64,000 nt of DNA from Streptomyces sp. NBC_01451 (GCF_036227485.1 NZ_CP109479.1:4898001-4962000), one strand, 5' to 3'. Positions 53,210-62,235 are shown, counted from the first letter of the stretch. The notes: generated from the sequence alone by a model not told the origin. Numbers and translations: made by a program.

Positions 53210-53871
53210 ACGTCATCAACTACATCCACGCCTTCTTCGACGACAGCGCCCACTGGAGCGGGTACGACGGCATCCCCACCCGGCTGTGGGAGCACGTCCA
53301 GTACTCCCTGGAGGCGCTCGCCATCGCCGCCGCGATCGGGCTGCCGATCGGCCTGCTCACCGGTCACTACGGGCGGGGCGGCAACGTCCTCTCCCTGGTG
53401 GCCACCGCGGGCCGCGCACTGCCCACCTTCGGTCTGCTGGTGGTGACGACCCTCGCGCTCGGGTTCGGCATGCTGCCCGTGATGATCCCGCTGGTCGTCC
53501 TCGCCGTACCGCCGATCCTCGTCACCACCTACGAGGCGATGCGCTCCGTGGACCCGCCCCCCGTGGACGCCGCGCGGGGCATGGGCATGCGGGAGTCCGA
53601 CATCCTGCTGCGCGTCGAACTGCCCGTCGCGCTCCCGCTGATCCTCGGCGGGCTGCGCTCGGCGGCCATCCAGATCGTCTCCACGGCCACCATCGCCGCG
53701 TACGTCAGCCTCGGTGGCCTCGGCCGCTACATCGTCGACGGTCTCTACCAGCACAACTACGAGAAGGTGGTGGGCGGCGCCACCCTGGTCGCCGGCATGG
53801 CCCTCGCGACGCTGGGGCTGTTCTGGGTGGCGGGCCGGGCGGCGGTCTCTCCCGGCGTACGCCGGGGTTGA
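53206..53871 (+). CDS. Glycine betaine-type ABC permease, 2
   Basis: A 221-aa permease, partner of the preceding one. It has the LPIGLLTGHYGRGGNVLSLVATAGRALPTFGLLVV segment and the EAA loop SVDPPPVDAARGMGMRESDILLRVELPVALPLILGG. The binding-protein gene expected next in such operons does not follow; it is found 5.3 kb away at 59133, beyond a conservon on the opposite strand. A dispersed repeat follows the stop. Confidence 0.92.
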   Translation: MNVINYIHAFFDDSAHWSGYDGIPTRLWEHVQYSLEALAIAAAIGLPIGLLTGHYGRGGNVLSLVATAGRALPTFGLLVVTTLALGFGMLPVMIPLVVLAVPPILVTTYEAMRSVDPPPVDAARGMGMRESDILLRVELPVALPLILGGLRSAAIQIVSTATIAAYVSLGGLGRYIVDGLYQHNYEKVVGGATLVAGMALATLGLFWVAGRAAVSPGVRRG

Positions 53872-53950
53872 GGGGCGCGGGGCCGCATCTATGTGCGGCT
53901 CCGCCGCGTGGGCGCGACCAGCCACAACGGGCCCGCGGTTCCCCACAACC
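53872..53950 (-). repeat. Dispersed intergenic repeat, third copy (inverted)
   Basis: Read on the minus strand it contains GGCTGGTCGCGCCCACGCGG and GGCCCCGCGCCCC, the extended form of the GGCTGGTCGCGCAGTT repeat near 37866 and 41815. It lies between the convergent permease and conservon GTPase genes, where it can fold and terminate transcription. Confidence 0.55.
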
Positions 53951-53977
53951 GTAAGCAGGCAGGTGTACGTACGGTGC

Positions 53978-54577
53978 CTACCCCCCGCTCCGGGCCAGCG
54001 CCTGCTCCAGCACGACCAGCAGAGCGTCCCGTACCGAGCCTCGTTCGCGGGCGTCGAAGACGAGCAGCGGGACGCCCTCGGACACGTCGAGGGCCCAGCG
54101 GACCTCGTCCAGCGTGTGCGCGGTCTGGCCGTCGAAGGCGTTCACGGCGACGGCGAACGGGATCTGCTTGTGCTCGAAGTAGTCGACGGCGGCGTAGCAG
54201 TCGTCGAGACGGCGGGTGTCCACGATGACCAGCCCGCCGACCGCGCCCTCCACGATGTCGTCCCACATGAACCCGAACCGCTCCTGGCCGGGCGTGCCGA
54301 ACAGGTACAGCTTCAGCGTCGGGTCGATGGTGATGCAGCCGAAGTCCATCGCGACCGTGGTGGTGGTCTTGGTCGGGGTGTGGCTGAGGTCGTCCACGCC
54401 CGCCGCGACCTCGGTGATGGCCGCCTCGGTGGTCAGCGGCTCGATCTCGGAGATCGAGCCGACGGCGGTGGTCTTGCCCACGCCGAAGCCACCAGCGATC
54501 ACCAGTTTCACCGGCAACGGCGGCCGTACGGCGGCCTGTCCGGCCGAGGTGCGGACCAGCGGTTCAGTCGGTGTCAC
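53978..54577 (-). CDS. cvnD: Conservon GTPase (CvnD)
   Basis: A 199-aa small GTPase of the conservon/MglA-like class. G1 is GGFGVGKTT (about 30-38), G3 region YLFGTPGQERFGFMWDDI, G4 VNAFD (in place of NKxD, usual for CvnD), and the ending LLVVLEQALARSG. It acts with the sensor, roadblock and DUF742 proteins encoded upstream, as a membrane-associated signalling set. The GTG at 54577 follows GGAGGG by 6 nt and overlaps the cvnC stop by 14 nt. Confidence 0.92.
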   Translation of the reverse strand: MTPTEPLVRTSAGQAAVRPPLPVKLVIAGGFGVGKTTAVGSISEIEPLTTEAAITEVAAGVDDLSHTPTKTTTTVAMDFGCITIDPTLKLYLFGTPGQERFGFMWDDIVEGAVGGLVIVDTRRLDDCYAAVDYFEHKQIPFAVAVNAFDGQTAHTLDEVRWALDVSEGVPLLVFDARERGSVRDALLVVLEQALARSGG

Positions 54578-55007
54578 GGAGTACCCTCCGGGAGTCGGGG
54601 ATGGCCCGCAGGCCATCGATAACCCTGCGCAGAACGGATGCGTCGTGGGTGACGCCGGAGTCGGGCACGTGCACCGTCAGTTGCCCGGCCGTCCGGAGAT
54701 CCTCGGCGAGGACCCGCACCACGTTCAGGTGCAGCCGCAGCCTGGCCGCGATCTCCGCGATGGACTGCGGTACGCGGCAGGCGGCGACGATGTCGTGCTG
54801 TTCGAAGGAGAGCCGGTGGAGCGCGTCCAGCCCGCCGGTGGTGGCCACCAGCTGGGTCTCCACGGGCATCGTCCGGCCGGACGCCGCCTCGCCCGCGGCA
54901 CCCGCGACCCGGCCGGCGGTGACCAGGAAGGGCCGGACGGCGGGTGCGGGGCCGACGGGGGCGACTCCGCCCTCGCCGGCCCCGCGCGGTGTGCGGCCGT
55001 CCGCCAT
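54564..55007 (-). CDS. cvnC: Conservon DUF742 protein (CvnC)
   Basis: A 147-aa DUF742 protein with VRPFLVTAGR at the start and a winged-helix-like core (LSFEQHDIVAACRVPQSIAEIAARLRLHLNVVRVLAEDLRTAGQLTVHVP). Conservons link such a protein with a GTPase and a sensor. The start is ATG 55007 with a GAGAG-type site. It lies 83 nt after the roadblock gene and overlaps cvnD. Confidence 0.92.
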   Translation of the reverse strand: MADGRTPRGAGEGGVAPVGPAPAVRPFLVTAGRVAGAAGEAASGRTMPVETQLVATTGGLDALHRLSFEQHDIVAACRVPQSIAEIAARLRLHLNVVRVLAEDLRTAGQLTVHVPDSGVTHDASVLRRVIDGLRAIPDSRRVLRDTD

Positions 55008-55090
55008 CGGTGTTCGCTCTCTCTACGTCTTTCTGCGGTCTCTCTGCGGTCTCTCAAGGGCTTTCCACAGCTCGCTGCGGTGGCACGCGC

Positions 55091-55567
55091 TCAGTGCAGA
55101 CGTGTGGCACCGACGGTGTTCTTCAGTTCCAGGACGAGCTGCGGGTTGAGCGCGGTGCCCGCGCGGTTGGCGAACACCGTCATCTCGTAGGCGATGTTGC
55201 CCAACTTGGCCTCCTTGCCGGTGACGACGCCCAGCACCGCGCCGTTGCCGATCGCGGAGACCAGGACATGGCCGCCCTCCAGGTCGATGATGACCTTGTT
55301 CAGGCCGCCCAGGCCGTAGTTGCCGGAGGCGCCCGCGGCCAGGCTGGTGATGCCCGAGACGATCGCTGCCAGCCGCTCGGAGTCGGCGTGCTCGCGCAGC
55401 GCCGACACGGCGATCAGCAGCCCGTCGGAGGACACCGCGATGGCGTCCACGACCCCTGCGGTCTCGGTGGCGAAACGGTTTAGCAGCCAGGTGAAGTCGT
55501 CTGCGGCGGCCCGCAGATCGGTCGGCCTGGCGTCTCCGGCGGGAGTCTCACCTGTCGACGTGCTCAC
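55091..55567 (-). CDS. cvnB: Conservon roadblock/LC7 protein (CvnB)
   Basis: A 158-aa roadblock/LC7-fold protein, in the position of a GTPase-activating or -binding partner of CvnD. Typical blocks are FTWLLNRFATETAGVVDAIAVSSDGLLIA, ERLAAIVSGITSLAAGAS and VLVSAIGNGAVLGVVTGKEAKLGNIAYEM. The GTG start overlaps the sensor stop as GTGA, showing coupled expression. Confidence 0.93.
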   Translation of the reverse strand: MSTSTGETPAGDARPTDLRAAADDFTWLLNRFATETAGVVDAIAVSSDGLLIAVSALREHADSERLAAIVSGITSLAAGASGNYGLGGLNKVIIDLEGGHVLVSAIGNGAVLGVVTGKEAKLGNIAYEMTVFANRAGTALNPQLVLELKNTVGATRLH

Positions 55568-58500
55568 TGCTCGGCTCCTTCCGGAAGGTGGTTCTGGTGG
55601 TGCGGGGTGTCCCCGACGGTGATCGGGTCGGAGGACGGGTCGGACGGCTCTGTCCGGTCGGTCCCGTTGGGCGAAACATCGGAACGGTGGTCGTGGCGGG
55701 GGTCGTTGCGGCCGGCGGTCAGGTCGTCGGCGGGGCGGAAGTGCTCGCCGGTGTCGCGGTGCGCGCGGGCCACGGCCGCCTCGAACTCCTCCAGCGAGTC
55801 GCGCACGGCGTCCGCGTCGGCCGGGCGGGGGGCCTGCCGTGCGGCCTGTTGGGCGCCGGCGTCGGCGGGCGTCCGCAGTGTCGCCCCGCGCACCCGGCGG
55901 CGGAGCGGACGGGAACCGTCGGGACCGACGGCGAACGGGTCCGCCCCGGCCTGTGCGGAGACGGGCGCGGCGGCACGGCCGGGCGCGGAGGGTTCCACGC
56001 CGTGGTCGGCGGCGCCCCGACCCGTCCCGCGGACGGAGTCACCGGGACCACCTGCCACACCGGCGGCGCCGCTCCCGGGGCCGGCCGGGTAGGCGTACGC
56101 CGGCTGCTCAGCCGTACGGGCGGCGGGCCGGTACCCGGCCGACTGGGCGGGCGTCGGCCCGGCCGAGGCGGCGGGGGTGCTGCGTTCCGGCGTACGGGCA
56201 GCGGTCCCGGGGCCGTCCTCCGCGCGGGTGTGGAGTGCCGGCTCGGAGGTGCGGGGCGTCGGGATTCCGGCCCCGTCGGGGTGGACGCGGGAGGCGGACC
56301 CGGACAGGCCGGCGTCGGCCGCGGAACCCGCGAGGGGAGCGTAACTCCCCTGCTCGGCATCGGTGTCGGCCGTGTGACCGAAGGAGCCGGGCGCGGCCGT
56401 ACGGCCGATGGGAGCGGTGTCGCCCGCCAGGACGGAGAGACCGGCGGCGTCGCCGGTGTCGGTGTCGGTGTCGGTGTCGGAGGTTGTGGCGGTGTCGCGG
56501 GCCGGCGCCCCGGCGTCGTCGGTGTCGGCGGTGGATGCCGAGGGCAGCGGGGCCGGGGTCTGCCGTTCGTCGGGGGTCGTGTCGCGTCGGGGGACCCGAC
56601 GGGGGAGTGCGGTCGCCTCGTCCTCGGGCGTGGCCCAGGACGGGATCGAGGCCGACGGGGAGGGTCCGGCCGCCGGGGCCGACGGAGCGGCGAGCGCGGC
56701 GGCCGGGGCCGGTGCGTCGAGGGAGGCGGGCCGGCCCGCGGGCTCCAGCTCGCTCATCGTGAGGAGCAGCGCCGCCGGGATCAGCACCTCGGCCGTCACG
56801 CCACCGCCCGGAGTGCGGGACAGGGTGACGTCGACGTCCCAGCGGCGGGCCAGCGCACCGACCACGAACAGGCCGAGCACCTTCGTCGGGACGACGTCGA
56901 GGCGTTCGCGGCGCACGAGACGGGAGTTCTCCTCGGCGAGGCGTGCGGCGCTCATGCCCAGGCCGTGGTCCGTGACGGTGATCGACGTGCTGTCGTGATC
57001 GGAGCTGACCACCACCTCGACGGGGCTGTCCTCGGGCGAGAACGACACGGCGTTCTCGAGGAGTTCGGCGATCATCAGGGTCAGGTCGGCGATGATGTCG
57101 GGCTCCACCATGGCCTCGGTCGCGGCCCGCAGCCGTACCCGCTGGAAGCCCTCGATCTGGCCCAGCGCGGCACGTACGACGTTGGTGAGCGCGGTCGGCC
57201 CGGAGTCCAGGACGGTCTCGCGGATGCCGGCCAGCAGCATCAGGCTGTCGGCGTTGCGGCGCAGGCGGACCGCGATGTGGTCGATGGAGTAGAGGCGTTC
57301 GAGCAGCGCCGGGTCGGTCTCGCCGCGCTCCACCGCGTCGATCAGCGCGAGCTGACGGGTCGTCAGGTTGCTGACGCGGCGGCCGACGTTGCCGAACATC
57401 TCGGCGACGTTGCGCCGGCTGAGCACCTGGCGCTCCAGCAGTGCCGCCGCGGTGGTCTGCACGTTGTTGAACGCCTCGGCGAGTTTCCCGATCTCGTCGT
57501 CCGCGGTGACCGGCAGCCGCCGCAGCCGCGGGGGACCGGACTCCTCGGCGTCGTCGTCGGCGACGCGCGCGAGTTCGCGGCCCGCCACGTCGGCGACCTC
57601 CTGGGCGGCTCCGGTCAGCGCCAGCACGGGGCGGACCACGGAGCGGCGGACCAGGATGGAGAAGGCGATCCACAGGGCGAAGCCGAGCAGGGCCAGACTC
57701 AGCAGCAGGCCCGCGCGCCACTTGGCGCTGGTGGCGCTGTCGTCGGCACGGTCGGCGATCTGGTCGATGAGCGAGGTGGAGATGTCCAGCCGGGTCCCGG
57801 ACTGCGCACGGTAGTTGGGGTAGGAGACGATGGACGCCCGCAGCGCCACCTGGATCTCTTTCTTGGACTCGGCCTGCAACGCGCTCGGGTCCACGGCCAG
57901 TTCGGCGTACTGCCGGCCGATGGTGGCCTGCCAGGAGTTGTGCTCGATGCCGCCGAACTCGTCGGTCTGCGCGTCGTCGGCGAACCGGGCGAACCGCTCG
58001 GCCTGGTAGGTGAACAGCTCGTAGGAGCCGACGGCGCCGGTGAACTCGATGAGCGCGTTGCTGTCGCGGGTGCCCGCGGAGAAGACGCCGGTCTCGTAGG
58101 CGCCGTGGGCGGCGTCGGCGCGCAGCAGCGAGTCGAGGAGGTTACCGGTGAAGGTGGTCGCGAGGTCGGCGTTGCGGTCCAGGCCCAGGCCGTCGATGAG
58201 TCCGTCGGCCGCCCCCGAGTACGCCGGGTCGATGTTGGTGGCGGGCAGATAGCCCTGCTCGATGGTGGCCCGCAGGCCCGCCAGGCCCTGGACGTCCTTG
58301 AGCGCCTGCACCTCGGTGTCCGGCAGCCGGTCGCCGAAGGCGTCGACGACCTTCCGCACCTGGGCGTCCACGGCGGACTGCGCCTGCCGGTAGTTCGCGG
58401 TGGAGGGGGCGCCCGCGTCGAACGCCGCTTCGTATCGCACCGAGAGCAGGATCGCCTGCTGGTGCTCGGCCTGCAGATCGGCGACCAGCCGGGCCACCTG

Positions 58501-58731
58501 GGCGCTGGAGCGCACCAGTTGGGCGGCGTCCTCCGCGCGGTTGGACTCCTGCACCAGGTCGACGATGAGGTACGTCAACAGCAGCGCGATCACCGTCAGC
58601 GGGATACCGACGAGTACGTTCAGTTTGCGCTGGAAGGGCCATCGGTCGGCGAACCCCCGCAGGCCCCGGCGCGCGGACGTCTGTGCCGGGGACGGCGACG
58701 GGGCGGACGCGTCCACCTCATTCGTGGACAC
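55564..58731 (-). CDS. cvnA: Conservon sensor histidine-kinase-like protein (CvnA)
   Basis: A 1,055-aa membrane sensor. Two membrane helices (about 38-60 and 348-368) flank a nitrate/nitrite-sensor-type (NIT) helical outer domain. A HAMP-like segment follows, then a dimerisation region without the usual phospho-accepting His block, and an HATPase_c domain (N-box ELLENAVSFSPEDSPV, G-box VTDHGLGMSAARLAEEN). The last 350 residues are disordered, rich in Pro/Ala/Asp, with repeated Asp-Thr (DTDTDTDTGD). Conservon sensors control the GTPase by unknown means. The GTG at 58731 follows AAGGAGG by 5 nt; the frame opens further upstream without a site. Confidence 0.92.
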   Translation of the reverse strand: MSTNEVDASAPSPSPAQTSARRGLRGFADRWPFQRKLNVLVGIPLTVIALLLTYLIVDLVQESNRAEDAAQLVRSSAQVARLVADLQAEHQQAILLSVRYEAAFDAGAPSTANYRQAQSAVDAQVRKVVDAFGDRLPDTEVQALKDVQGLAGLRATIEQGYLPATNIDPAYSGAADGLIDGLGLDRNADLATTFTGNLLDSLLRADAAHGAYETGVFSAGTRDSNALIEFTGAVGSYELFTYQAERFARFADDAQTDEFGGIEHNSWQATIGRQYAELAVDPSALQAESKKEIQVALRASIVSYPNYRAQSGTRLDISTSLIDQIADRADDSATSAKWRAGLLLSLALLGFALWIAFSILVRRSVVRPVLALTGAAQEVADVAGRELARVADDDAEESGPPRLRRLPVTADDEIGKLAEAFNNVQTTAAALLERQVLSRRNVAEMFGNVGRRVSNLTTRQLALIDAVERGETDPALLERLYSIDHIAVRLRRNADSLMLLAGIRETVLDSGPTALTNVVRAALGQIEGFQRVRLRAATEAMVEPDIIADLTLMIAELLENAVSFSPEDSPVEVVVSSDHDSTSITVTDHGLGMSAARLAEENSRLVRRERLDVVPTKVLGLFVVGALARRWDVDVTLSRTPGGGVTAEVLIPAALLLTMSELEPAGRPASLDAPAPAAALAAPSAPAAGPSPSASIPSWATPEDEATALPRRVPRRDTTPDERQTPAPLPSASTADTDDAGAPARDTATTSDTDTDTDTGDAAGLSVLAGDTAPIGRTAAPGSFGHTADTDAEQGSYAPLAGSAADAGLSGSASRVHPDGAGIPTPRTSEPALHTRAEDGPGTAARTPERSTPAASAGPTPAQSAGYRPAARTAEQPAYAYPAGPGSGAAGVAGGPGDSVRGTGRGAADHGVEPSAPGRAAAPVSAQAGADPFAVGPDGSRPLRRRVRGATLRTPADAGAQQAARQAPRPADADAVRDSLEEFEAAVARAHRDTGEHFRPADDLTAGRNDPRHDHRSDVSPNGTDRTEPSDPSSDPITVGDTPHHQNHLPEGAEQ

Positions 58732-59132
58732 CGGGCCTCCTTCAAGAGGGTGTTGCAGGCGTACGAGCGGGGTTCGCGCGCATGCCGCCTTCTGCACGCA
58801 CGTGTCCGAATACGAACAATACGTAAGCGGCCCCCGCACACCGCTGTGGCCCCCGCCGACTGCCGTGGCGGACGCCAACTCCGGCGAGACTATCCCTTCT
58901 TCGAACGGTCGAGCGGGTCGCCCTAAGTCAAGAATCCATTACGAAGCGGTATGCGGGGGCCTGTTGAGGGCCTCCCGGGGAGTACACAGGTGATCTCCCG
59001 ATCCATGCACAAGTGATCACTGGTCGAAGTCAATCGGTAACCCGGTTCCCCTTGACTGATCAAGAAGCGCCTGGCTTGGATCAGGCCACAGTGTTTGAGC
59101 TCTCATCAACCCCAAAGCCCGGAACGGGAACC
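58732..59132. other. Divergent intergenic region, conservon versus binding protein
   Basis: A 401-bp gap holding the divergent promoters of the conservon and the binding-protein gene. It is less GC-rich than its neighbours, with several AT-rich patches (for example near 58810-58825 and 59030-59060). No gene, repeat or known operator was recognised. Confidence 0.45.
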
Positions 59133-60092
59133 GTGACTACCAACGCCCACATCAGCAGGTCCCTCAGGAACCACCCAGGCGCGGCGGCCGTCGCCCTCGC
59201 GGCGGTGACAGTCCTGCTGGCGGGATGCTCCTCCTCGTCCGACGACACCTCCGACCCGCTCGCCGGCGACAAGGCGGCCGGTGACACCGTGGTCGTCGGC
59301 TCCAACAACTTCGCCGAAAGCATTCTGCTCGCCGACATCTACGGCGAGGCCCTGAAGGCCAAGGGCATCAAGGTGACCTACAAGCCCAACATCGGCAGCC
59401 GCGAGACCACTTACGGTCTGCTGAAGAACGGTTCCATCACCGTTCTGCCGGAGTACAACGGCTCGCTGCTGGCCTACCTGGACGCGAAGGCCGCGCAGAC
59501 CTCGCTCGCGACCGTGAACGCCGCCGCGAAGGCCAAGCTCGACTCCAAGCTCACGCTGCTGGAGTCGTCGCCGGCCGAGGACAAGGACTCCGTCACGGTC
59601 AACGCGGCCACCGCGAAGAAGTACGACCTCACCGCGACCTCCACGCTCGCCGACCTCAAGGACGTCGCGCCGGACCTGGTCCTCGGCGGCTCGCCCGAGT
59701 TCCAGACCCGCCAGCAGGGCATGGTCGGCCTGGAGTCGGTGTACGGGCTGAAGTTCAAGTCCTTCAAGGCACTCGACGCGGGCGGCCCGCTGACCCAGGC
59801 CGCGCTGAAGAAGAACACCGTGCAGGCCGCGGACATCTTCACCACCGACCCGACCATCACCAAGGAGAAGTTCGTCGTCCTCCAGGACCCGGAGAACCTC
59901 TTCGGATTCGCGAACGTGACCCCGCTGGTCTACAAGAGCGGGCTCTCGCAGGAGGGCATCGACGCGCTCAACGCCGTCTCGGCCAAGCTCGACACGAAGG
60001 CCCTGCTCGACCTGGACTCCCAGGTGCAGCTGGAGAGCAAGGACCCGCTGGACGTGGCCAAGGCCTGGCTGAAGTCGGCCGGTCTGGGCTGA
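59133..60092 (+). CDS. Glycine betaine-type ABC substrate-binding lipoprotein
   Basis: A 319-aa lipoprotein of the OpuAC family. The lipobox VLLAGC ends near residue 31. The mature protein has TVVVGSNNFAESILLADIYGEALKAKGIKVTYKPNIGSRETTYGLLKNGSITVLPEYNGSLLAYL, which carries the Glu-Tyr and Arg elements of quaternary-amine or related ligand sites, and QAADIFTTDPTITKEKFVVLQDPENLFGFANVTPLVYK. It must serve the ATPase and permeases at 51336-53871; betaine, choline or ergothioneine are possible ligands. The GTG at 59133 follows GGAACGGGAA. A strong terminator follows. Confidence 0.9.
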   Translation: MTTNAHISRSLRNHPGAAAVALAAVTVLLAGCSSSSDDTSDPLAGDKAAGDTVVVGSNNFAESILLADIYGEALKAKGIKVTYKPNIGSRETTYGLLKNGSITVLPEYNGSLLAYLDAKAAQTSLATVNAAAKAKLDSKLTLLESSPAEDKDSVTVNAATAKKYDLTATSTLADLKDVAPDLVLGGSPEFQTRQQGMVGLESVYGLKFKSFKALDAGGPLTQAALKKNTVQAADIFTTDPTITKEKFVVLQDPENLFGFANVTPLVYKSGLSQEGIDALNAVSAKLDTKALLDLDSQVQLESKDPLDVAKAWLKSAGLG

Positions 60093-60111
60093 CGTTCCGC
60101 CCGCAGAGGTA

Positions 60112-60147
60112 CGAGGGCCGCACCCGTGGACACGGGTGCGGCCCTCG
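60112..60147. terminator. Terminator hairpin
   Basis: Positions 60112-60128 can pair with 60131-60147; 14 base pairs around an 8-nt loop is the realistic form. It lies between the binding-protein gene and the convergent chimeric gene at 60190. Confidence 0.85.
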
Positions 60148-60189
60148 CCATGACGGAGAGACCTCGGAACGGAGCGCGTGCGCCCCGCC

Positions 60190-61701
60190 TCAGTGGTGGT
60201 GCGGCGACGTCAGGTAGTGCTGCCTGAGGAGCTCCCTCCCGTAGTCGTTGCCGTTCGGGGTGCGGAGGATCGAGTGGACGTGCTTCTGTGTCGCGCCGCT
60301 CCCCTGTGTGGCGCCGTACGCGCCCGCCAGCGGGCCCGGGGCCTGGCAGTCGACCTCGATCCAGATGACGGGGCTGTGGACGCGGACGTAGAAGGCGGCG
60401 TCGTCGGCGGTGCCGCCGGCCCAGGTGACGTAGGTGTCGGAGAGGTGCCTGCTCACCTCGGACAGCGTCACCTTCGCCGTGTCGGCCTTCGCGCGGCCGA
60501 CGAAGGCCTGGACGATGCCGAGCAGCTTCTTCTTCTGGGCGGCGTCGAGCGCGTTGCCGCGCAGACCCGTGTACGCCTGGACCGTGTTGTCCGAGAACGC
60601 GCCCGCTTTCATCGACTCGTTGGACTTGGTCGCCGACTCGATGGCGACCGACCGCTGTGCTGCCGTGAGGGAGTTGATGAAGGCGAGGCTCGCCACGACC
60701 TCCTCGTGGCAGACCGTCACCGTCTCCCCGTCGATCTCCATGGACGTCGGCTCCGAGCCCCAGAAGCAGGGGCTCATGACGACCTGGCTGCCCAGGACGA
60801 AGTAGTTGATCACCAGGTGGTGGCCGTCGAACTGGAAGCCCCAGGGCTCGGTGGCGGACGGGGTGCCCATCACCGTCCAGTAGTAGGCGTCCTCGTTGAA
60901 GGCGGTCGTGTTGTTGATCGCCTCGCCGGCCGCCTGGTTGATTCTGCGGATCTTCTCCGTCGTCTCCAGACCGTCCGCACTCAGGGCCGCCTTCAACAGG
61001 GCCGTTCCCAGCGCCGTCTGAGTACCCGTCAGATCGGCCAGGGGCACGCCCTGCCGCTCGTAGGAGTGGATGTTGCTCCACAGCCGCCACTCCGTGGAGT
61101 GGACGGTGAACTGCGTCGACGACTTCTGGGTGTCGGTCAGCCCGGCCACCTCGCCCCGGTCCAGCGGCACCCGCGAGAGCAGGTCGAACTCCTTCGCCGT
61201 GAGCGGGACACGGACCCCGCCGCGCTGCACCTCGCGCGTCTTCTCGCCCAGTACGAGATCGCCGAGCACCCGTACCGACTCGTCCTCGGCCGCCTCCTCC
61301 GCGCCGCACCGGCGCAGCAGTCCGCGCAGCCGCAGCATGACCTCTTCGAGGGAGAAGGGCTTGGTGACGTAGTCGTCCGCGCCCGCCGACAGGCCGTCGA
61401 TGCGGTGTTCGAGGGCGTCCCGGGCGGTGAGCATCAGCACCGGCAGTCCGGCGTGCTCCTGCCGCAGGTTGCGCAGTACCTGGAGTCCGTCCACGTCGGG
61501 CAGCATCCCGTCCAGCACGACGGCATGCGGGGCGCAGCCGCGCGCGATCCGCAGCGCACTGTGCCCGTCCGCCGCGACGAACGGCTGCCAGCCCGCTCCG
61601 GCCACGGCCACGGCCACGGCCAGCAACTCGGTGAGCTCCGGCTCGTCGTCGACGATCAGCACACGAACGGCGCCTTCGGGGGTCGTGCCTCTGGGAGCCA
61701 C
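60190..61701 (-). CDS. Response-regulator receiver fused to truncated DUF3500 protein
   Basis: A 503-aa chimera. Residues 12-130 are a complete receiver domain (Asp18, Asp19, phospho-acceptor Asp64, Thr92, Lys114). Residues 142-176 begin an OmpR-type winged helix (VLGDLVLGEKTREVQRGGVRVPLTAKEFDLL) that stops abruptly before the recognition helix. From about 185 the protein is a DUF3500 domain (WRLWSNIHSYERQGVPLADL; NEDAYYWTVMGTPSATEPWGFQFDGHHLVINYFVLG) lacking the signal peptide and N-terminal third such proteins normally have. It looks like an in-frame deletion fusing the head of an ompR-type gene to the tail of a DUF3500 gene, junction near 61165-61175. DNA binding is probably lost. The GTG at 61701 follows AAGG. 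Confidence 0.85.
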   Translation of the reverse strand: MAPRGTTPEGAVRVLIVDDEPELTELLAVAVAVAGAGWQPFVAADGHSALRIARGCAPHAVVLDGMLPDVDGLQVLRNLRQEHAGLPVLMLTARDALEHRIDGLSAGADDYVTKPFSLEEVMLRLRGLLRRCGAEEAAEDESVRVLGDLVLGEKTREVQRGGVRVPLTAKEFDLLSRVPLDRGEVAGLTDTQKSSTQFTVHSTEWRLWSNIHSYERQGVPLADLTGTQTALGTALLKAALSADGLETTEKIRRINQAAGEAINNTTAFNEDAYYWTVMGTPSATEPWGFQFDGHHLVINYFVLGSQVVMSPCFWGSEPTSMEIDGETVTVCHEEVVASLAFINSLTAAQRSVAIESATKSNESMKAGAFSDNTVQAYTGLRGNALDAAQKKKLLGIVQAFVGRAKADTAKVTLSEVSRHLSDTYVTWAGGTADDAAFYVRVHSPVIWIEVDCQAPGPLAGAYGATQGSGATQKHVHSILRTPNGNDYGRELLRQHYLTSPHHH

Positions 61702-61821
61702 GCCTTGGAGGCCACGCCTTTGGGGGTGTCAGGGGTGCCGACCATGCGCCGAGCATTCCTGAGGAAACTGTGGGTCCGCTGTACGCGAACCGAGTGGCCG
61801 CCCGTACCGGGTGCGGGCGGT

Positions 61822-62235
61822 TCAGACCCCGCCGAGCAGCAGGGCGAGCCCCTGTTCGACCATCGGCCCCAGATCCTCCAAGCCCGGCGCCACAACCCCG
61901 TACGAGCGATGGAGGAAACGCTGGAGCTGCGCCGTACGGAACCGGACCACGGCCAGCCCGTACGGCGAGTGGAGTTCCACGACCGTGCGCGTCGGTCCGC
62001 ACGGCCACAGGTGGACCTCGCCGATCCCCGCCGGGTTCTCCAGTCCGTCTTCCAGGAGCGTCCGGGAGAAGGTCCAGCTCACCCCTTCCCCGTCGACCGA
62101 GACCTCGACGGGGAAGTCGATGTGGACGGCCAGCGGGTCGACGGACTCGTAGCGCAGGGTGACCACGAGCGGCAGCTCCTGGTAACCGGGGGTTATGAGC
62201 CGGGCGCGCGCGGACTGCTCCAGGGTTCTGTACAT
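61822..62235 (-). CDS. SsgA-like sporulation/cell-division protein
   Basis: A 137-aa SsgA-like protein, a family restricted to morphologically complex actinomycetes and involved in septum placement and spore-wall synthesis. Conserved blocks are LVVTLRYESVDPLAVHIDFPVEVSVDGEGVSWTFSRTLLEDGL, GIGEVHLWPCG and VVELHSPYGLAVVRF. The ATG at 62235 follows GGGAAG by 6 nt. Which SALP subfamily it is cannot be decided here. It is divergent from the sigma-factor fusion gene. Confidence 0.93.
   Translation of the reverse strand: MYRTLEQSARARLITPGYQELPLVVTLRYESVDPLAVHIDFPVEVSVDGEGVSWTFSRTLLEDGLENPAGIGEVHLWPCGPTRTVVELHSPYGLAVVRFRTAQLQRFLHRSYGVVAPGLEDLGPMVEQGLALLLGGV

Noticed and set aside
55588..58926. Very long plus-strand open frame opposite the conservon sensor gene
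   Set aside because: It is antisense to a well-supported gene. The composition (Gly/Val/Arg/Asp-rich, no domains) is the usual shadow of high-GC third positions.
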